Shown: one piece after another, positions 1-11,384 of the stretch
Layout: every line of letters begins with the position of its first letter
How positions within the stretch are numbered: position 1 is the stretch's first letter
From: Bothriochloa decipiens
Lineage: Eukaryota > Streptophyta > Magnoliopsida > Poales > Poaceae
Length of the DNA stretch: 64,000 bases
NCBI GenBank assembly: GCA_023333625.1
Contig: CM041633.1
Location: 20,608,128-20,672,127 of the forward strand
Direction: 5' to 3'
Notes under the pieces: generated by a model
What the model saw: the letters and a program-made list of their open reading frames with translations, nothing else
Told to the model about the DNA's origin: nothing
Databases searched by the model: none
Program-made: the position numbers and the translations under genes

Positions 1-676
1 CTCGTTCCTTGCATGGCTGGATCCGATGCACTAGCCACGTCCCAGCCACCAGCGGACCATTGACACGCTCATTGTCAATTAATTGCAATAGCTCTCTCAC
101 CTGATGCATCTCATCCTTAGAAGGTTTATTGGACCACTTGGGATTGAAATATGGCACCTGATTCACATCACAGGGCACTCTCCTCCCCTCCACATCCTAG
201 CTCATGTAGAACTAGCGGGTGAACTAGCTCTTCTACGCCGATAGATGGGAAAAATCCAGCCACTGGCTCTTCATCCCGTCCTGCAAGCACAGGTACCAAC
301 CCCGTGCAATCTGGGAAACCCTGGTCTCTGGCCCTTTCTTCCTTAGCAGGTAGAAATGGAGGAATAGATTGAAGTGGGGTGGGATGCCCAAGAAGCACGC
401 ATAAAATGCGATAAAGATGGAAATGGAGAGGATCGAGTTGGGGTCGAGATTGCAAATCAAAATCCCCCAGAAGATGCAGAGATCTCGCATAAACCCATTC
501 AAAGGTTGCCCCAATCCTCGCATCACGTAGTCATTGAAAACCATGATTTCCCCATCTCGGGGTTGAGGGGAGTCCTCACCTCGTGGCTCTCGCCATGCCT
601 CCATCTCCCACACTGGAAGCAGTCCCTCGTCGGCAAGCGCCTGCAGCGACTCTACGTAGAGGTCGATTGTTTCCAA
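1..676 (-). pseudogene. Transposase_28-like ('putative gypsy type transposon') ORF remnant
   Basis: The minus strand reads a protein with the hallmarks of the plant 'putative gypsy type transposon' family: an N-terminal block around VESLQALADEGLLP, a conserved centre containing LDPNSILSISIFIAFYAC then FLGIPPHFNLF, and, in another frame near 60-180, a block with VPYFNPKWSNKPSKDEMHQ and ending TWLVHRIQPCKER. The family is found in grass Ty3/gypsy-related elements; its biochemical role is not established. The copy is broken. No ATG opens the main frame (a TAG lies just upstream of residue LETIDLY), a different-frame ATG near 733 starts MARRGAKKEMK, and the frame ends at about 233 before the conserved C-terminal block. 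The element continues past the left edge, so other breaks cannot be seen. Confidence 0.7.
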
Positions 677-966
677 TGCGGCCCGAATCGACCAGATCTA
701 GATGCCTTCATCTCCTTCTTGGCTCCCCTCCTTGCCATCTCCTCTGTGGGTGGTGGGTCAATGGGTGAGCAGCGTGCGATGGTGGTGCAGATGCGTTAGA
801 TCTGCCCGATTGCCTTGCGCGGCAGCGGACGGAGTAGTACCGCTGGGCAGTGCAGTGGCGGTGGTGGTGGCAAGGAAATAGATGGGGTGGAATGCTTGAG
901 CAAGTGGGGCAAGTGCGGAGTAGGCATGAATGAAAGCGGAACCGTTCCCCCTGGCAGTGGCCGCTT

Positions 967-973
967 ATTTATA
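967..973 (-). promoter_or_regulatory. TATA box upstream of the Transposase_28-like ORF
   Basis: On the minus strand CCTATAAATAAGC lies about 230 bases upstream of the first ATG of the Transposase_28-like remnant and is followed by a C-rich leader with few ATGs. This is the usual layout of a plant core promoter. Assignment is by sequence and position only. Confidence 0.45.
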
Positions 974-1746
974 GGAATCAGATGACGTCACTTTGACTTC
1001 TAGGGTTGGACTCGCTGATTCGTGTGGACGCAGCCTTTTTTATTCCAGTGGGCTGTACCGGTCCTCGAGCATGGATGTGGCCCACGAGATTTCTTATTCC
1101 CCCGTGCACTTTTCTCGATTGTCCTTACACTAAGTTGGCATGTGCCCGGTAATCTCGAGATTGTTCCTTGGACTTCTCCTTTAATTATATACTTCTTTCC
1201 GAATTTGTTCCAGATTTTTTCCACTTAAATCTAGGGACTGATTTTTTGGGTCACATAATTTACTTCCCATTTCTAGGGACTGAGCACCCAGTGGGGCCCA
1301 TGGACCATGGATTCTCGGTGTCCCCTGACCTGATCGAGCCTGTGCCATGTCCAGAGCACACTTGGGGACTGCGCAATGACTTTTCCTTTAGTATTGACTA
1401 TATCTAGTTGATGCTATCCTGAGTTTTTCTTAAAAGCTCAATACAACATTTTCTATCTTCTATCGAGCTTGGGGACTATGTGGGCCCACATCCCCTCATG
1501 GTGACTTGGGCCTATCTTCTGTTCTTAGTTCGTTTCCCTATTCGTAAAGTTGGTTCATGTTAACATCCCAGTGATACAATTTATCACATGTTGACATGGG
1601 CCCACGTCCCAGGATGTGAAAAGAATTTTTCTTTTTCTTAGAACACCATGCATCTTTCGATAAATCACCTTCCTTAATGGGAGTCATGGTCAGGAGCAGA
1701 CTTACGAATTGCTCGGGAGGAGCCTAGACAGTGCTAAAGTGATCAG

Positions 1747-1852
1747 CATCTTTGCTGGTCGGTTCGACGTGGTCATCATCTTTGCTGGTCAGGATCACGT
1801 GGTCTGCATCTTCACTGCTTAACGTCACGTGGTCTGCATCTTCACTGCTTAG
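1747..1852 (+). repeat. 30-bp tandem repeat, about 3.6 copies
   Basis: A unit starting CATCTT(T/C) recurs at 1747, 1777, 1807 and 1837, exactly 30 bases apart; the last copy is partial. Copies 1-2 carry TTGCTGGTC and copies 3-4 carry TCACTGCTT after the shared start; most carry CACGTGGTC, a G-box-like CACGTG. It sits just upstream of a plus-strand LTR, probably in the 3' untranslated part of that element. Confidence 0.8.
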
Positions 1853-1903
1853 TACAGGTCAAGGCGGTGACTTCCTCAAGATACATGGTGCTTGAGGACT
1901 AGT

Positions 1904-2448
1904 TGTGGGAGGTATAAACACATATACCCTCATGGCTAGACTTTGGGCTGCTCGCACCAGATGGCCCAGATCACAAGACGGAGCTCGGTCCATCACTACT
2001 CCGGTTGGTGGGCTGAATGACAAGACGAAGCTCATGGTCTGCTACCTCCCTGGTCAGTGGGCCGCGTGGGTCTTGAAGGCTACTTGGCGTGTAAGGAGTC
2101 TTAGTTGGTTAGATCTATTCATAATCTCCAAGATACGGAGCAATGTAACTGACCACAGGGAAACCCTAGATATGTAACCTTTCCCCTCCCACTATATAAG
2201 GTGGGCAAGGACCCCCTAGAATGCATCTTTTTCTATCTCATTGTACTCTGGTACTCATCAATACAGCAGCAGAGACACAGGACCTAGGGCATTACGCTTC
2301 CGAGCGGCCTGAAACTAGATAAACCCTTGTTTGTCTTGGTTGTTTGTCTTGCGTCTCACATCTGGTTCGTAGGTCTTAGTGCGCCCTCATAGCAAATTTA
2401 CTACCTCAGGGTATGCTGTGGTAGACTGCCAATGAGATATCGTCGACA
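1904..2448 (+). mobile_element. LTR, plus orientation (probable 3' LTR of a gypsy element)
   Basis: The segment starts TGTGGGAGGTATAAAC and ends TCGACA. It is preceded by a polypurine-like GTGCTTGAGGACTAGT, which matches the layout just before a 3' LTR. A TATA box (ACTATATAAGG) lies near 2192-2202, and the downstream stretch with GCGGCC, CTAAACCCTTGTTTG-like sequence resembles the R/U5 part of grass gypsy LTRs. No primer-binding site follows 2448, which argues against a 5' LTR. I see no partner LTR or internal coding region in the window; 1000-1903 upstream is non-coding and probably the 3' end of the same element. Confidence 0.55.
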
Positions 2449-3319
2449 GGGTTCCTTCTAGTTGGCAGTCCAAAGTGCTCATTGACACATCATACAAAGT
2501 ACGCCCAATCTGTTGGTGCACCATCTGATAAAATTAGCATCAGTGCATATATATTTAATAGTGTATGACAAGTTGTTAATAAAAGCTGGTATAGTTAGTC
2601 AACTATTTTCAACATATCAATCCTCAGCCATCCGATCAAATAAAAAATTGATTTACCTCATCCAACCAGTCAAGCTCACAACTTGTATCTTCATGAAGGC
2701 ATAACAAGCCCCCCAGACATATAGTGGACTAGGTCGAATGAATAGAGGCGATGTCTACCTGTGGATCATTTATCTACTTATAATACACAAGGTAGAGATT
2801 TATATACTTGAATCTGATCATTTGGGATTCTATCGTTACAAACTAATAAATAGTCCAAATAGCATTTGTCGTTGTAGAGTTGTACTCACAAACCGGCAAT
2901 AATGGGTGAACTTTAATTGTCGGTTTGTTGCTTCAATAGTGAAAGCTCAATGCTAGCTGTAGCTATCAGTCCACATTCAACGATCCCTTTTTACATATTC
3001 CTCCATTGCCCCCTCAACCCCCACCGCCCCCACCCCCACCAAAAAAATCCCTCCCTTTTTACCGTATTATCATTGCTAGTTGAAACCACGAACCAGGATG
3101 TGAGATACCACCATATTATCACTGTTAGTTGAAGCCCCGAACCAGGTTTTTTGATAGCATGATAGTGATTATCTGTTTTGTGGTAGTCGATCTAATAATA
3201 TGGTCGATGATCTTGTGTGAGCCAACAGTAGGTCTCCAGTAATATCCTCTCTTAAACCTTGTTCATTCCATCTCGTCCACGTCGTGATCACAAGATTGTG
3301 GTGGCATCTTCATGCGTGC
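2449..3319. other. no gene recognised
   Basis: AT-rich sequence with no convincing reading frame. A C-rich patch near 3005-3055 and two similar phrases (AGTTGAAACCACGAACCAGG near 3079 and AGTTGAAGCCCCGAACCAGG near 3127) suggest an old internal duplication. I see nothing else. Confidence 0.4.
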
Positions 3320-3642
3320 TGTATCTGAGCTACAGTATTTAATTTTATTTTGAACACAAGATCAAATCACAGCGAGACACAAGATTTAACGTAGAAAACC
3401 CCTCCAATGCGAAGGAAAAAAACCATGAGCGCCAGCTAGTAAAGACTCCTCACTATTATCAAGAGTCGTGTTACAAACGCCGTGAGGCGGCTATAAGAGA
3501 ATGAATGAATCAGACACAGTGGAACCCTAACACTGGGTATATGTACCGTACCGCAGGGGGCCTCCCGACGACGGGCCTCCGCTTCGCTCCGTTAGAAGTT
3601 TGGCCATTATATTGTACAACTGAATTTGGAACATGTTCAACA
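3320..3642 (-). mobile_element. Ty1/copia 3' LTR, minus strand
   Basis: On the minus strand the segment begins TGTTGAACATGTTCC directly after a polypurine-like AAGGTGGAGTT tract and ends in ACA, so it is bounded by TG...CA. It lies about 100 bases downstream of the stop codon of the copia RNase H region, the position expected of the 3' LTR. The left boundary (3320) is inferred only from the TG and is less certain than the right one. Confidence 0.5.
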
Positions 3643-3740
3643 AACTCCACCTTGAGACAAATTCATCTTGTAGCATAAATTAACACTTTCATCCTAAACA
3701 TAACAAAGAAAATACCACTGGCGCCAAATAGCCTCTTAGG

Positions 3741-5114
3741 CTAATCCACTAAACCAACTAAGCTTGAGCACCGTTCAAACTTAGCAACAGAAACATGTTT
3801 AGTCATCATATCAGCAGGATTATCATGAGTACTGATCTTGCATACCTTTAACTTACCATCCTCGATCACATCACGAACAAAATGATACTTGATGTCAATA
3901 TGTTTAGTTCTCTCATGGAACATCTGATCTTTGGTAAGGTAAATGGCACTTTGGCTGTCACAAAATAAATTAATGCAAGAATCAACTCCACATAGCTCAG
4001 CATACAAACCTTTCAGCCAAATTAATTCCTTGCACGCCTCAGAAACAGCCATGTACTCTGCTTCAGTAGTAGACAAAGCAACAACAGACTGTAATGTAGC
4101 CCTCCAACTCATAGCACAACTGCCAACTGTAAACATATAACCAGTGAGAGACCTGCGCCTATCCAGATCAGCAGCATAATCTAAATCCACATAACCAATA
4201 AGTCCCTTCTGAGTTCTACCAAACTTCAAACAAGAATCTATTGTTCCTCTGAGGTATCTAAAAATCTACTGAACTGCCCTCCAATGTTCTTTATCAAGAT
4301 TAGACATATATCAACTAACCAAACTCATAGTATATGACAAATCTAGACAAGTGCAAACCATGGCATACATCAAAGAATCAACAACACTAGAATAAGGAAC
4401 TCTTGACATGTATTCAATATCTGCATCTGTACTAGGACACTATGCAGCTGACAATTTAAAATGAGGTGCAATAGGAGTACTAACAGGCTTTGCATTATGC
4501 ATGTTGAAACGCTGAAGAACTTTCTTAATACAATTATGCTGACTAAGAAATAACAAACTAGATTTTCTTTCTCTAGTAATTTCCATACCAAAAATTTTCT
4601 TAGTAGCACCAAGATCTTTCAAGTCAAACTCACTACTCAACAATTTCTTCAATTTAGTGATTTCAACCTTACTCTTGGCAGCAATCAGCATATCATCAAC
4701 ATACAACAACAAGTATATAGGTGATCCATTAACATACTTGATGTAAACACAGCTATCATATTTAGACCTCTTAAAACCATGCAACAACATAAATGAATCA
4801 AACCTCTTGTTCCACTGACGAGGGGACTGCTTCAAACCATACAAGAATCTCTTCAACTTACAAACAAATTTCTCCTTGCCAGGCACTTTGAACCCTTTTG
4901 GCTGGTCCATGTAAATGTCCTCCTCAAGCTCTCCATGCAAAAATGCAGTCTTCACATCTAACTGCTCAAGCTCAAGATCATGTGAAGCAATAATACTAAG
5001 AAAAGTACGAATGAAACTATGCTTTACCACTGGAGAGAACACATCATTGTAGTCAATATCGAGAATCTGACTATAGCCATTTCCTACTAACCTTGCCTTA
5101 AACTTTGGAGGCTC
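3741..5114 (-). pseudogene. Ty1/copia polyprotein remnant: reverse transcriptase and RNase H
   Basis: One minus-strand frame encodes the C-terminal half of a copia polyprotein. The RVT_2 reverse transcriptase begins at FKARLVGNGYSQ, has LDVKTAFLHGELEEDIYM and the catalytic YVDDM box; the RNase H part has ALSTTEAEYMA, the DSQSAI block and HIDIKYHFVRD, and ends at the TAG at 3741. Gag, protease and integrase are absent because the element is cut at 5114/5115 by a Tekay-type LTR. Three in-frame stops interrupt the frame between RT and RNase H (near 4440, 4297 and 4268). Compared with family consensus, each is one C-to-T or G-to-A change from Gln, Arg or Trp. It cannot make a working enzyme. Confidence 0.9.
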
Positions 5115-5540
5115 ATGAAACGTCCTTAAATTTTCCACGAAGGGAAAATTCACAGAATGGATAATAATATAAAAATATAAGCTATCACATTATTATACAA
5201 CAGTTGATAATCAAATCCATACATCGAAACTAGATAAAGGAGTACAAGATAGGGCTTACATTATTTATTGCATCGCCACATGGTGAATCATCAGAGTGCA
5301 AACATCTAGAACAGCTGCGAAAGTAGGAGAGCATTCGTGGAAGGATCCTCATAAACCATCTTGAGCGCAGGCACGAGACCTTCTAAATCCAACATCACTG
5401 TGAAGCAGGTAAATCTGCACACCACCAGATGTGTACAGGCCATGGTCAGCACCGATGAGCTTTTGTGGAAAAAGAATCAAGGGATCTGGTGATCCTATAA
5501 TTTGGCTATGGATTTCTTATGCATGCATGTAGTAATTACG
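5115..5540 (-). mobile_element. Tekay-type LTR, 3'-end fragment, minus strand
   Basis: Starts TGAAACGTCCTTAAATTTTCC, the reverse complement of a Tekay-type LTR 3' end, and matches the adjoining larger LTR in layout (GAAGGGAAAATTCACAG, then TATTGCATCGCCACATGG, then CTTGAGCGCAGGCACGAG). Only about the last 430 bases of an LTR are present. Its left edge truncates the copia element. Its right edge is the start of the next LTR at 5541. Confidence 0.7.
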
Positions 5541-5789
5541 TGAAACGACCTCGATTTTTGCAAAGGGAAATCCACAAAGCCAAAGTGTAATATGACCATT
5601 TAAAGCACATTACCCAATAATAGTTGAATACCATAATCAATACATCAAACAAAAGAGTGCAATAGAGAGGTTTACAATAACTTATTACATCGCCACTTGG
5701 CGGAATCAGAGTTCATGCAGCATAACAATAAAAGCTTGAGGTGCAGAAGCTATCATCCTCGATCCAACTTGAGCGTAGGCACGAAACCC

Positions 5790-5830
5790 TCAATCGCTGT
5801 ACTCCCCAGATGAGTATTCACTCCTTGAAC
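5790..5830 (-). other. LTR exon-like block 2 (acidic C-terminus and stop)
   Basis: Minus strand: a 3' splice-like TTGGTTTCAG precedes GTTCAAGGAGTGAATACTC. Taken in the phase left by block 1, it encodes SRSEYSSGEYSD and then TGA (5790-5792). The equivalent block in the other LTR copies is also short, acidic and tyrosine-bearing. Splicing is inferred, not observed. Confidence 0.4.
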
Positions 5831-7213
5831 CTGAAACCAAATTTTCAGTACGATTTGTACTGACCACACTCCCACCCTATGCATTGCTTTGTGGTAATTG
5901 GATGCAAATTATGGATAAAACAAGAGAATCCTATAAAGGCTGGGGTTTTCCTATGCCAGTAATCAAGTATATAAATAATATAGTCAAGTTTTATACACAT
6001 TCCCCAAATCCCATCCATCCATCTCCTTTCATCCCTAAATCACCATCCCAACTCCTCCAACACCATCTCAGACTCAAGTTGACAAGCCAAGTCCCTCTCG
6101 GCTTGTCTCAGTGGCCGGTAGCCCTCAACCTGGCTCACGGCCGGAAATCATACTCAGGGGGAAGGTAGAACACTCCACTCACTAGTCTGGTGCATGCAAA
6201 ACTCAGGAAAGGTCCATAGCCAACGAATTGGCATTTGTATCGATTGATCAACCATACACTCTGCAGAGGTTTCACTAATCCACTAGATAACCATCATCGG
6301 TGCTTGCAATCACCTAGGCAGATTCCGGGCGCCTACTGCCATAAAATGATGCCACTCTACCATCTAGCTCTGGATCGCTGAAACTATGAAGAGCTCATGT
6401 ATTCGCTCCTAAAGAGAATGCCATGGCATGTACCCGCTCCCGAAGAGGGTGCCATGATCGTCTAAGAAGGGTGTTAGCTCCATCCCATGCATGTACCTTC
6501 CTATCACTACTCGCCTAGCAGTAGTGGCATCGATCTATCTAGCGGTTCGGCTGTCTCCCCCCATGGAGAGTGAGTGGAAAGCAAGAGATTCCTAAGATCC
6601 GGATACCAGTACAGCAGTTCCTAAGTGTCACCAAGCCAGGATATCTTCATCAGGGTTCCCATTTAACGTGCTACCATGACACACTCCTCCTGGCTTCCAC
6701 CCCTTAGAGGCTTCCACCCAGGACTCTCCATCACATCTGAGTTAGTCCCCCACAGACTACAACTCGTGGGAATGTCTAGATCCATTTCCCGGCAAGACTC
6801 GCTCCACAAGCTCATCATAGATCCCAGCTCGATCGACTCCAACCCTCACCCTACACCCTGCCGTAATATCCACCCCAAACCCAGATACATCATCATCAGC
6901 TCACAAGCCCATCTGATTCATGGACACACACACCAAGCCTGGCACCCACCAAGCCTTCCCAGGGTTCATCACGTCACATCAAAATATAAGCGAGTGAGGT
7001 ATATGTATATATAAGTATAGCAGATAAGCAAGTGGCTAACATAACAGCGGGTAAGCAGGTGATAGGTTACAACAAGGTAGGGCTCATCAAATAATAATCT
7101 ACTATGCAATCCTAGCACAGGCAGTCCATCATATTGCAACAGAAAGTAAAGCACTAGCATTGCTACATTTACCATGCGTAATGGGATCTACGAGGTTGGG
7201 TGAGATGTGGCAC

Positions 7214-7279
7214 CTTCACTGACGTAGCTGTCGAACTTCTCCTGGTAGTCACTATCGTCAGACCTATCCTCACTCGAGC
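7214..7279 (-). other. LTR exon-like block 1 (acidic, 66 nt)
   Basis: Minus strand: ATCGATTTCAG precedes and GTGCCACATC follows a 66-nt block that reads SSEDRSDDSDYQEKFDSYVSE in the shared phase (two bases, 21 codons, one base). It is homologous to the blocks at 38841, 48887, 51850 and 54631, from which it differs by whole codons. Confidence 0.5.
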
Positions 7280-9609
7280 CTGAAATCGATAACTAATGGT
7301 CGCAAAAGCGACCCCTATAGATTAGCACAAAGAACGAATGCCAAATAGAAGATCCAATTGCACTCAAACATAGTAAAAATAGATAGAGCTCGATTTATAG
7401 AAAATTTGGATATGTGGATCATATTTTTCGAAGCTCGTATGAATTAGTTATGAATTTTCAAAGATTTAACCATTTTCTAAAAAAGAAAAGGACTGGATTT
7501 ATCTGGTGCTGACACGTGGCATCACATGATTGGTCCACGTGTCGCTTGCGTGTCCAACAGAGACAACTCAGATGCTGATGTGGCGGATGACGTCATGCTG
7601 ATGTCATCATTGACTGGGTCAACAGAGGTCTGACATGTGGGCCCGGGGGTGGCGTCCCTACTGACGTCAACAGTCAACGGTCAACTGATAGGTGGGGCCC
7701 ACTGGGCCATTAACGGGCCATTATTGGGCCGTTAATGGGCCGAGTGGGCCGGATATGGGCCAGGCGGTGGTGTTGCCATGTCATCACTCTGGATTCAACG
7801 CAGGCTCACTTCACGGCTCTCGGTCCACGGTGCACCGGCTCCCTTGGGGTCCACTGGCAGCGGCTCAAGTCCACATGGGCCGGGTGCACGATACTGTCCT
7901 TGGGTTCATTTGGTCCATAGATTAATTCCACGGTGCACCAGCTCCATCTGGCCCCACATGCAGTGACACGGTCCACAAACACCACGTCCACCTTCCTCTA
8001 GCCGAGTCCATCCTCTTCTCTGTCCTTCTCAGCCCGACGGCGGGGCTCGCCGGCGGTGGGGAAACCTCGATTCCCGGCGCCATGATGGTCCTCTGGCGTC
8101 ATCTTCTTGACCATCAGCTTTGGGACTCCCTGGCGAACACGATGGTCGGCTTCAAGGTGGCAGCTTGGCTTCCTGCGGTGTGCTCCATGGCGGACAGCGG
8201 CTCAACGGTGGCAGCGCTTGGTGACACCTTCACTCCGAGCCATTCCAAGTCCAATTCGCTGCACCGAAGTGCAATTGGGGTCACGTGGCACCTCTCTGAT
8301 GTGTCGGCGGTGACCAAACCCCGAGGCGGAGTCCGTGTGGGTAGCAACTCCCACTGTGGAGCTCCGGCGCGACCTGGTGCATGGCACGGCATGTCGAAGA
8401 AGTTCCTCGGCCTCCATTCTCTTGTCCAGTTGACGCAGCTCATCACGGTGGTGCTTCTCGGCACCTTGTTGGTCACATGGTGGTCGGTGTTGGCAGGGAA
8501 ACGACGGCGCTTGGCGGCGCTCCAGAGTGGCAATGCACTGGCATGGCGGTGCACGTCGGGGCGTCCGGGGTAGCCTCCAGAGGGCTAGGGTGCGCACCGG
8601 GTGCGGCACGCCGAGGCGGACTCAGATCTGGAGTCGATGAGGTCCAAGGCTCCAGCTTGGGCTGGCAGAGTGGCTTCATCGCAGCGGCACTCGGTGCGCG
8701 GCGATGGGCAGGGCGGCGCCCTGGTCCAGCATCCGCCTGTTGCCGTGATCCAAGGGGCTCTGGGCGGTCTCGTGTGTGCGTGTGTGTGTGTCCAAGGGGT
8801 CGGTAGCGACCTTGGCCTATACACTCCAAGGCAGAGCGCCATGGCCATAGCAGCACGGGCGGCGGTTGGAAAAAGGGGAGCGGTGGAGGTGCTCACCGGC
8901 GTTTGGAGAGGAGAGGAGGCGCGGTACATGTCCAAGCGGCTCCGGCTCACAGTACTGTCCTTGCTCCTCGACCCGATGGCGTAGTAGTGGCTTCGGCACG
9001 GTGCTCCTCCTTCTTCTCCAACTCTGGCGGTGGCGGAACTTATTCTTTGTCTTCCCCGCCTCCTTCTTCTCCAATTCTCCCCTTCTTCTCCGGAATTGGG
9101 GTGGTGGAGAGGCGAATTGCGAGCCGCATGTGGCGGCGGGTTGCTTCGAACCCTAGGGTGACCGGGGCGCTCATTTTATGTGGCGGCCGTGGAGGTAGGT
9201 GGTGTGCGCGCGCGGCCGGGCGAGCTCGTGGCTTAGGGATGCTCCACATCGCTTGCTCTGGTGGGGCACATCTGTCAGCAGCTCAAAACGTTGCCGTCGA
9301 AGCTAAGGAAGAGGGGGTAGGTAGGGGGACAGCGGGCGTGTGGGTGCGCGTGGGAGGGCGAGACGCTCGCAGCCGTGGGTGTCTTGAGGGAGAAGCAGAG
9401 CAGCTACGTTGGGGTCGCATGAGGTCCCCCTTCCCCAGCACGCGGATAGCAACGACGGCGGACGGAGCTTCGGCTTCACGTGCTCCTCCCCGCCTTCTTC
9501 CCCTCCTTCCACTCCTCTTCTCCTTGGTTAGCAGGCAAGGCAAGGTGGTGCGGTGAACCAGCAAAGGTGGCTGGGCATGGGGGAAACCCTAATGGCACCG
9601 AGCTCCCCC

Positions 9610-9616
9610 TTTTATA
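9610..9616 (-). promoter_or_regulatory. LTR TATA box
   Basis: Minus strand GCTATAAAAGGGGG followed by ATTAGGGTTTCCCCCATG. The same arrangement (TATAAAAGGGG, then AGGGTTTCC) occurs in the plus-strand Tekay LTR at 53045, which marks this as the LTR core promoter. Confidence 0.65.
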
Positions 9617-10479
9617 GCAATGGCGCGCGGCTAGGATTAGGGCAACCCCGGGCGCTCGCGGGCTGACGGGCAACGCGGATCAAGCGGCGCGGGCGCGGCG
9701 CGGAGATGGACGGCGGAGATTCGCTGCTCTATTTTTGGGACGACGGAGGTGATAGCTTGGTGGCCATTTTTGGTGGGAGGTGGGGGCTGACAGCCTGGCC
9801 CCACTTGTCAGTGGGCGGAGGCGAGCAAGCGAGCGCGGCACATGGGGAAGTAGGCCGCGGACGCTGGCGCGCGCGGAGGTCGGGTCGGGCCGCTTGCTGG
9901 GCCGCGGCGCAGGCGGCACGGTGGGCCGTGGCGGGGCGCCGGTGCAGGCCAGGGCACGGGGCGCGACGCAACAGGCCAGGCTGGGTCACGACGGCAGCGG
10001 CACGGCAGGGCCGAGTTGGTCCGCTGCGAGCTGGGCGGCAGGCCGAGCCTGGTGGCCTTGCTGGGCAGCTACTGCTGCTCGGGCTGCTTGCCTTTTTTTC
10101 TTTCTAATTCCAAATCCTTTTCTATTTTCATCTCTTAACTATTGACTAACCATGCCATGATCTCATGTTAACAATGTTAGTGACCATGGTGCACACATCA
10201 TGATAGGTCCACTAGGGTCTCATGGTGATGTTGGAAGCCATGTCTAAGGTTAGTGGCTCATATTCATACACGTGATAATAAAAGAATTATTGATTTCATT
10301 AACAATACTTAAAATTAATAAGAGACAAATCATACTCTTGTAAGTTAAATGCATATACTCATGCTAAGATCAGGTGCTACTTGTGCAACTATTGAGTGTT
10401 TTTCTATATGACACTTACCAATCATTGGTTACTTTAGAAAATTTTTTGTTGGTTGTGATTTTTTAGTGTTTGAATTTTT

Positions 10480-10971
10480 ATGGTTGTTACATTCCGCGCA
10501 AACGGCGACATCCTGGAGTGCATTTATGTTGCCACTGGAGTGCTAACTCCCCTAACGGAGGATTCAGATCAACACCATGACTACGACGACGTCGTACTGG
10601 CGGAGCAGAATTTTTCTCAGGCTTTACATGCTGAAGTCCGGGTTCCCCTACCGGAGTGGTTAGATCAATACGACAACGACGGCGTCGACGGCGACCGTGG
10701 CTTTGGAGGCGGCGTCCCGGCTTGTTCTTCTGCGGTGGTCGCCGGTCTCGAGAAGCGAAAGTACCAGAGATCATCAGGCCAGGATGACGACACCCAGTGC
10801 CCTATTTGCTTGATGGACTACGTGGTAGACGACGACCTGTGCGTAATGCCCTGCAAGCATGGGTTTCACCAGGAGTGCCTCGCCGGATGGCTGGCGCGTA
10901 GCTGTTTGTGCCCTCTTTGCCGGCATGTGTTGATGCCCTCGGAAGAGCAGGACGTGCGCGATAGCCCATAG
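10480..10971 (+). pseudogene. RING-H2 finger protein (E3 ubiquitin ligase-like), 5'-truncated copy 1
   Basis: The C-terminal part is an intact RING-H2 domain: CPIC at the first ligand pair, then CKHGFHQEC, then CPLC, giving the C3H2C3 order. It is preceded by an acidic stretch and LEKRKYQRSSG. RING-H2 proteins generally recruit E2 enzymes for ubiquitin transfer; substrate and location are unknown. The paralogue at 31403 has about 150 more residues at its N-terminus, missing here because a Tekay LTR ends at 10491. The ATG at 10480 lies inside that LTR, so the present 163-residue frame is an LTR-gene chimera. The reading frame is open where copy 2 has a stop, and all eight zinc ligands are kept. 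A protein is possible if antisense LTR transcription reaches it; otherwise this is a gene fragment. Confidence 0.75.
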
Positions 10972-11384
10972 GTAGGTTATACGTTTCAACTGGCGCGTCA
11001 ACACGTGCATATTTGGCTTGTGTAATTCCAAATAGAACCCGAGAGCAAGCTCATAAGAAAAAAAAAAGTATTTGCCCAAAAGGCGCTAGGAAAAAATTAC
11101 TGGATAACAAAATGTTTATTTTTATACCGAAATACACTCAGAAGGCATAAGAAAAAAATATATAAGCCCTAGAAAATTCTATAAAAATCCCAAATCTGGT
11201 CATCAATTAAGACAATGATAAAATTGTCAGTATCTTTTTCTTTTACCAAAAGAAGTACCCACAACTGGTCATTACAAGAAAGAAAATCCTTAAATCTGCA
11301 TCTCAACATAATGTCTACCTAAAAAGTTGCATCTAAATTTTCAAGATTTTGTTCTGCCATTACGATATATAATAACCCAAGCAA
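10972..11384. other. non-coding flank shared with the second RING locus
   Basis: The stretch with AGAAAATTCT, AATCTGGTCATC and AAAGAAGTACCCACAACTGG reappears, diverged, at about 33260-33545 downstream of RING copy 2. Gene and flank were therefore duplicated together. No gene is visible in it. Confidence 0.7.

Larger units (their letters stand above)
5541..10491 (-). mobile_element. complete Tekay-type LTR (4,951 bp), apparently solo, minus strand
   Basis: On the minus strand it begins TGTAACAACC at 10491 and ends GTTTCA at 5541, the same termini as the Tekay LTR at 52225-56302. It has the same internal order: GC-rich first half, TATA box followed by AGGGTTTCC, AT-rich middle, short acidic exon-like block, then the CTTGAGCG-type tail. 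No primer-binding site follows its 3' end and no gag or pol adjoins it, so it looks solo. The flanks TTACG (5536-5540) and TTCCG (10492-10496) match at four of five bases, which is suggestive but not proof of a target duplication. The left flank is another LTR fragment and the right flank is RING coding sequence, so recombination with a neighbouring element is also possible. Confidence 0.8.

Noticed and set aside
8082..9556. Many long open frames on both strands (for example 8114-8554 minus, 8903-9556 plus)
   Set aside because: They lie in the GC-rich first half of a Tekay-type LTR, overlap in several frames, and show no domain; high GC content explains their length.
5536..10496. TTACG/TTCCG as proof of a simple solo-LTR insertion
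   Set aside because: One of five bases differs, and the flanks do not belong to one continuous target.
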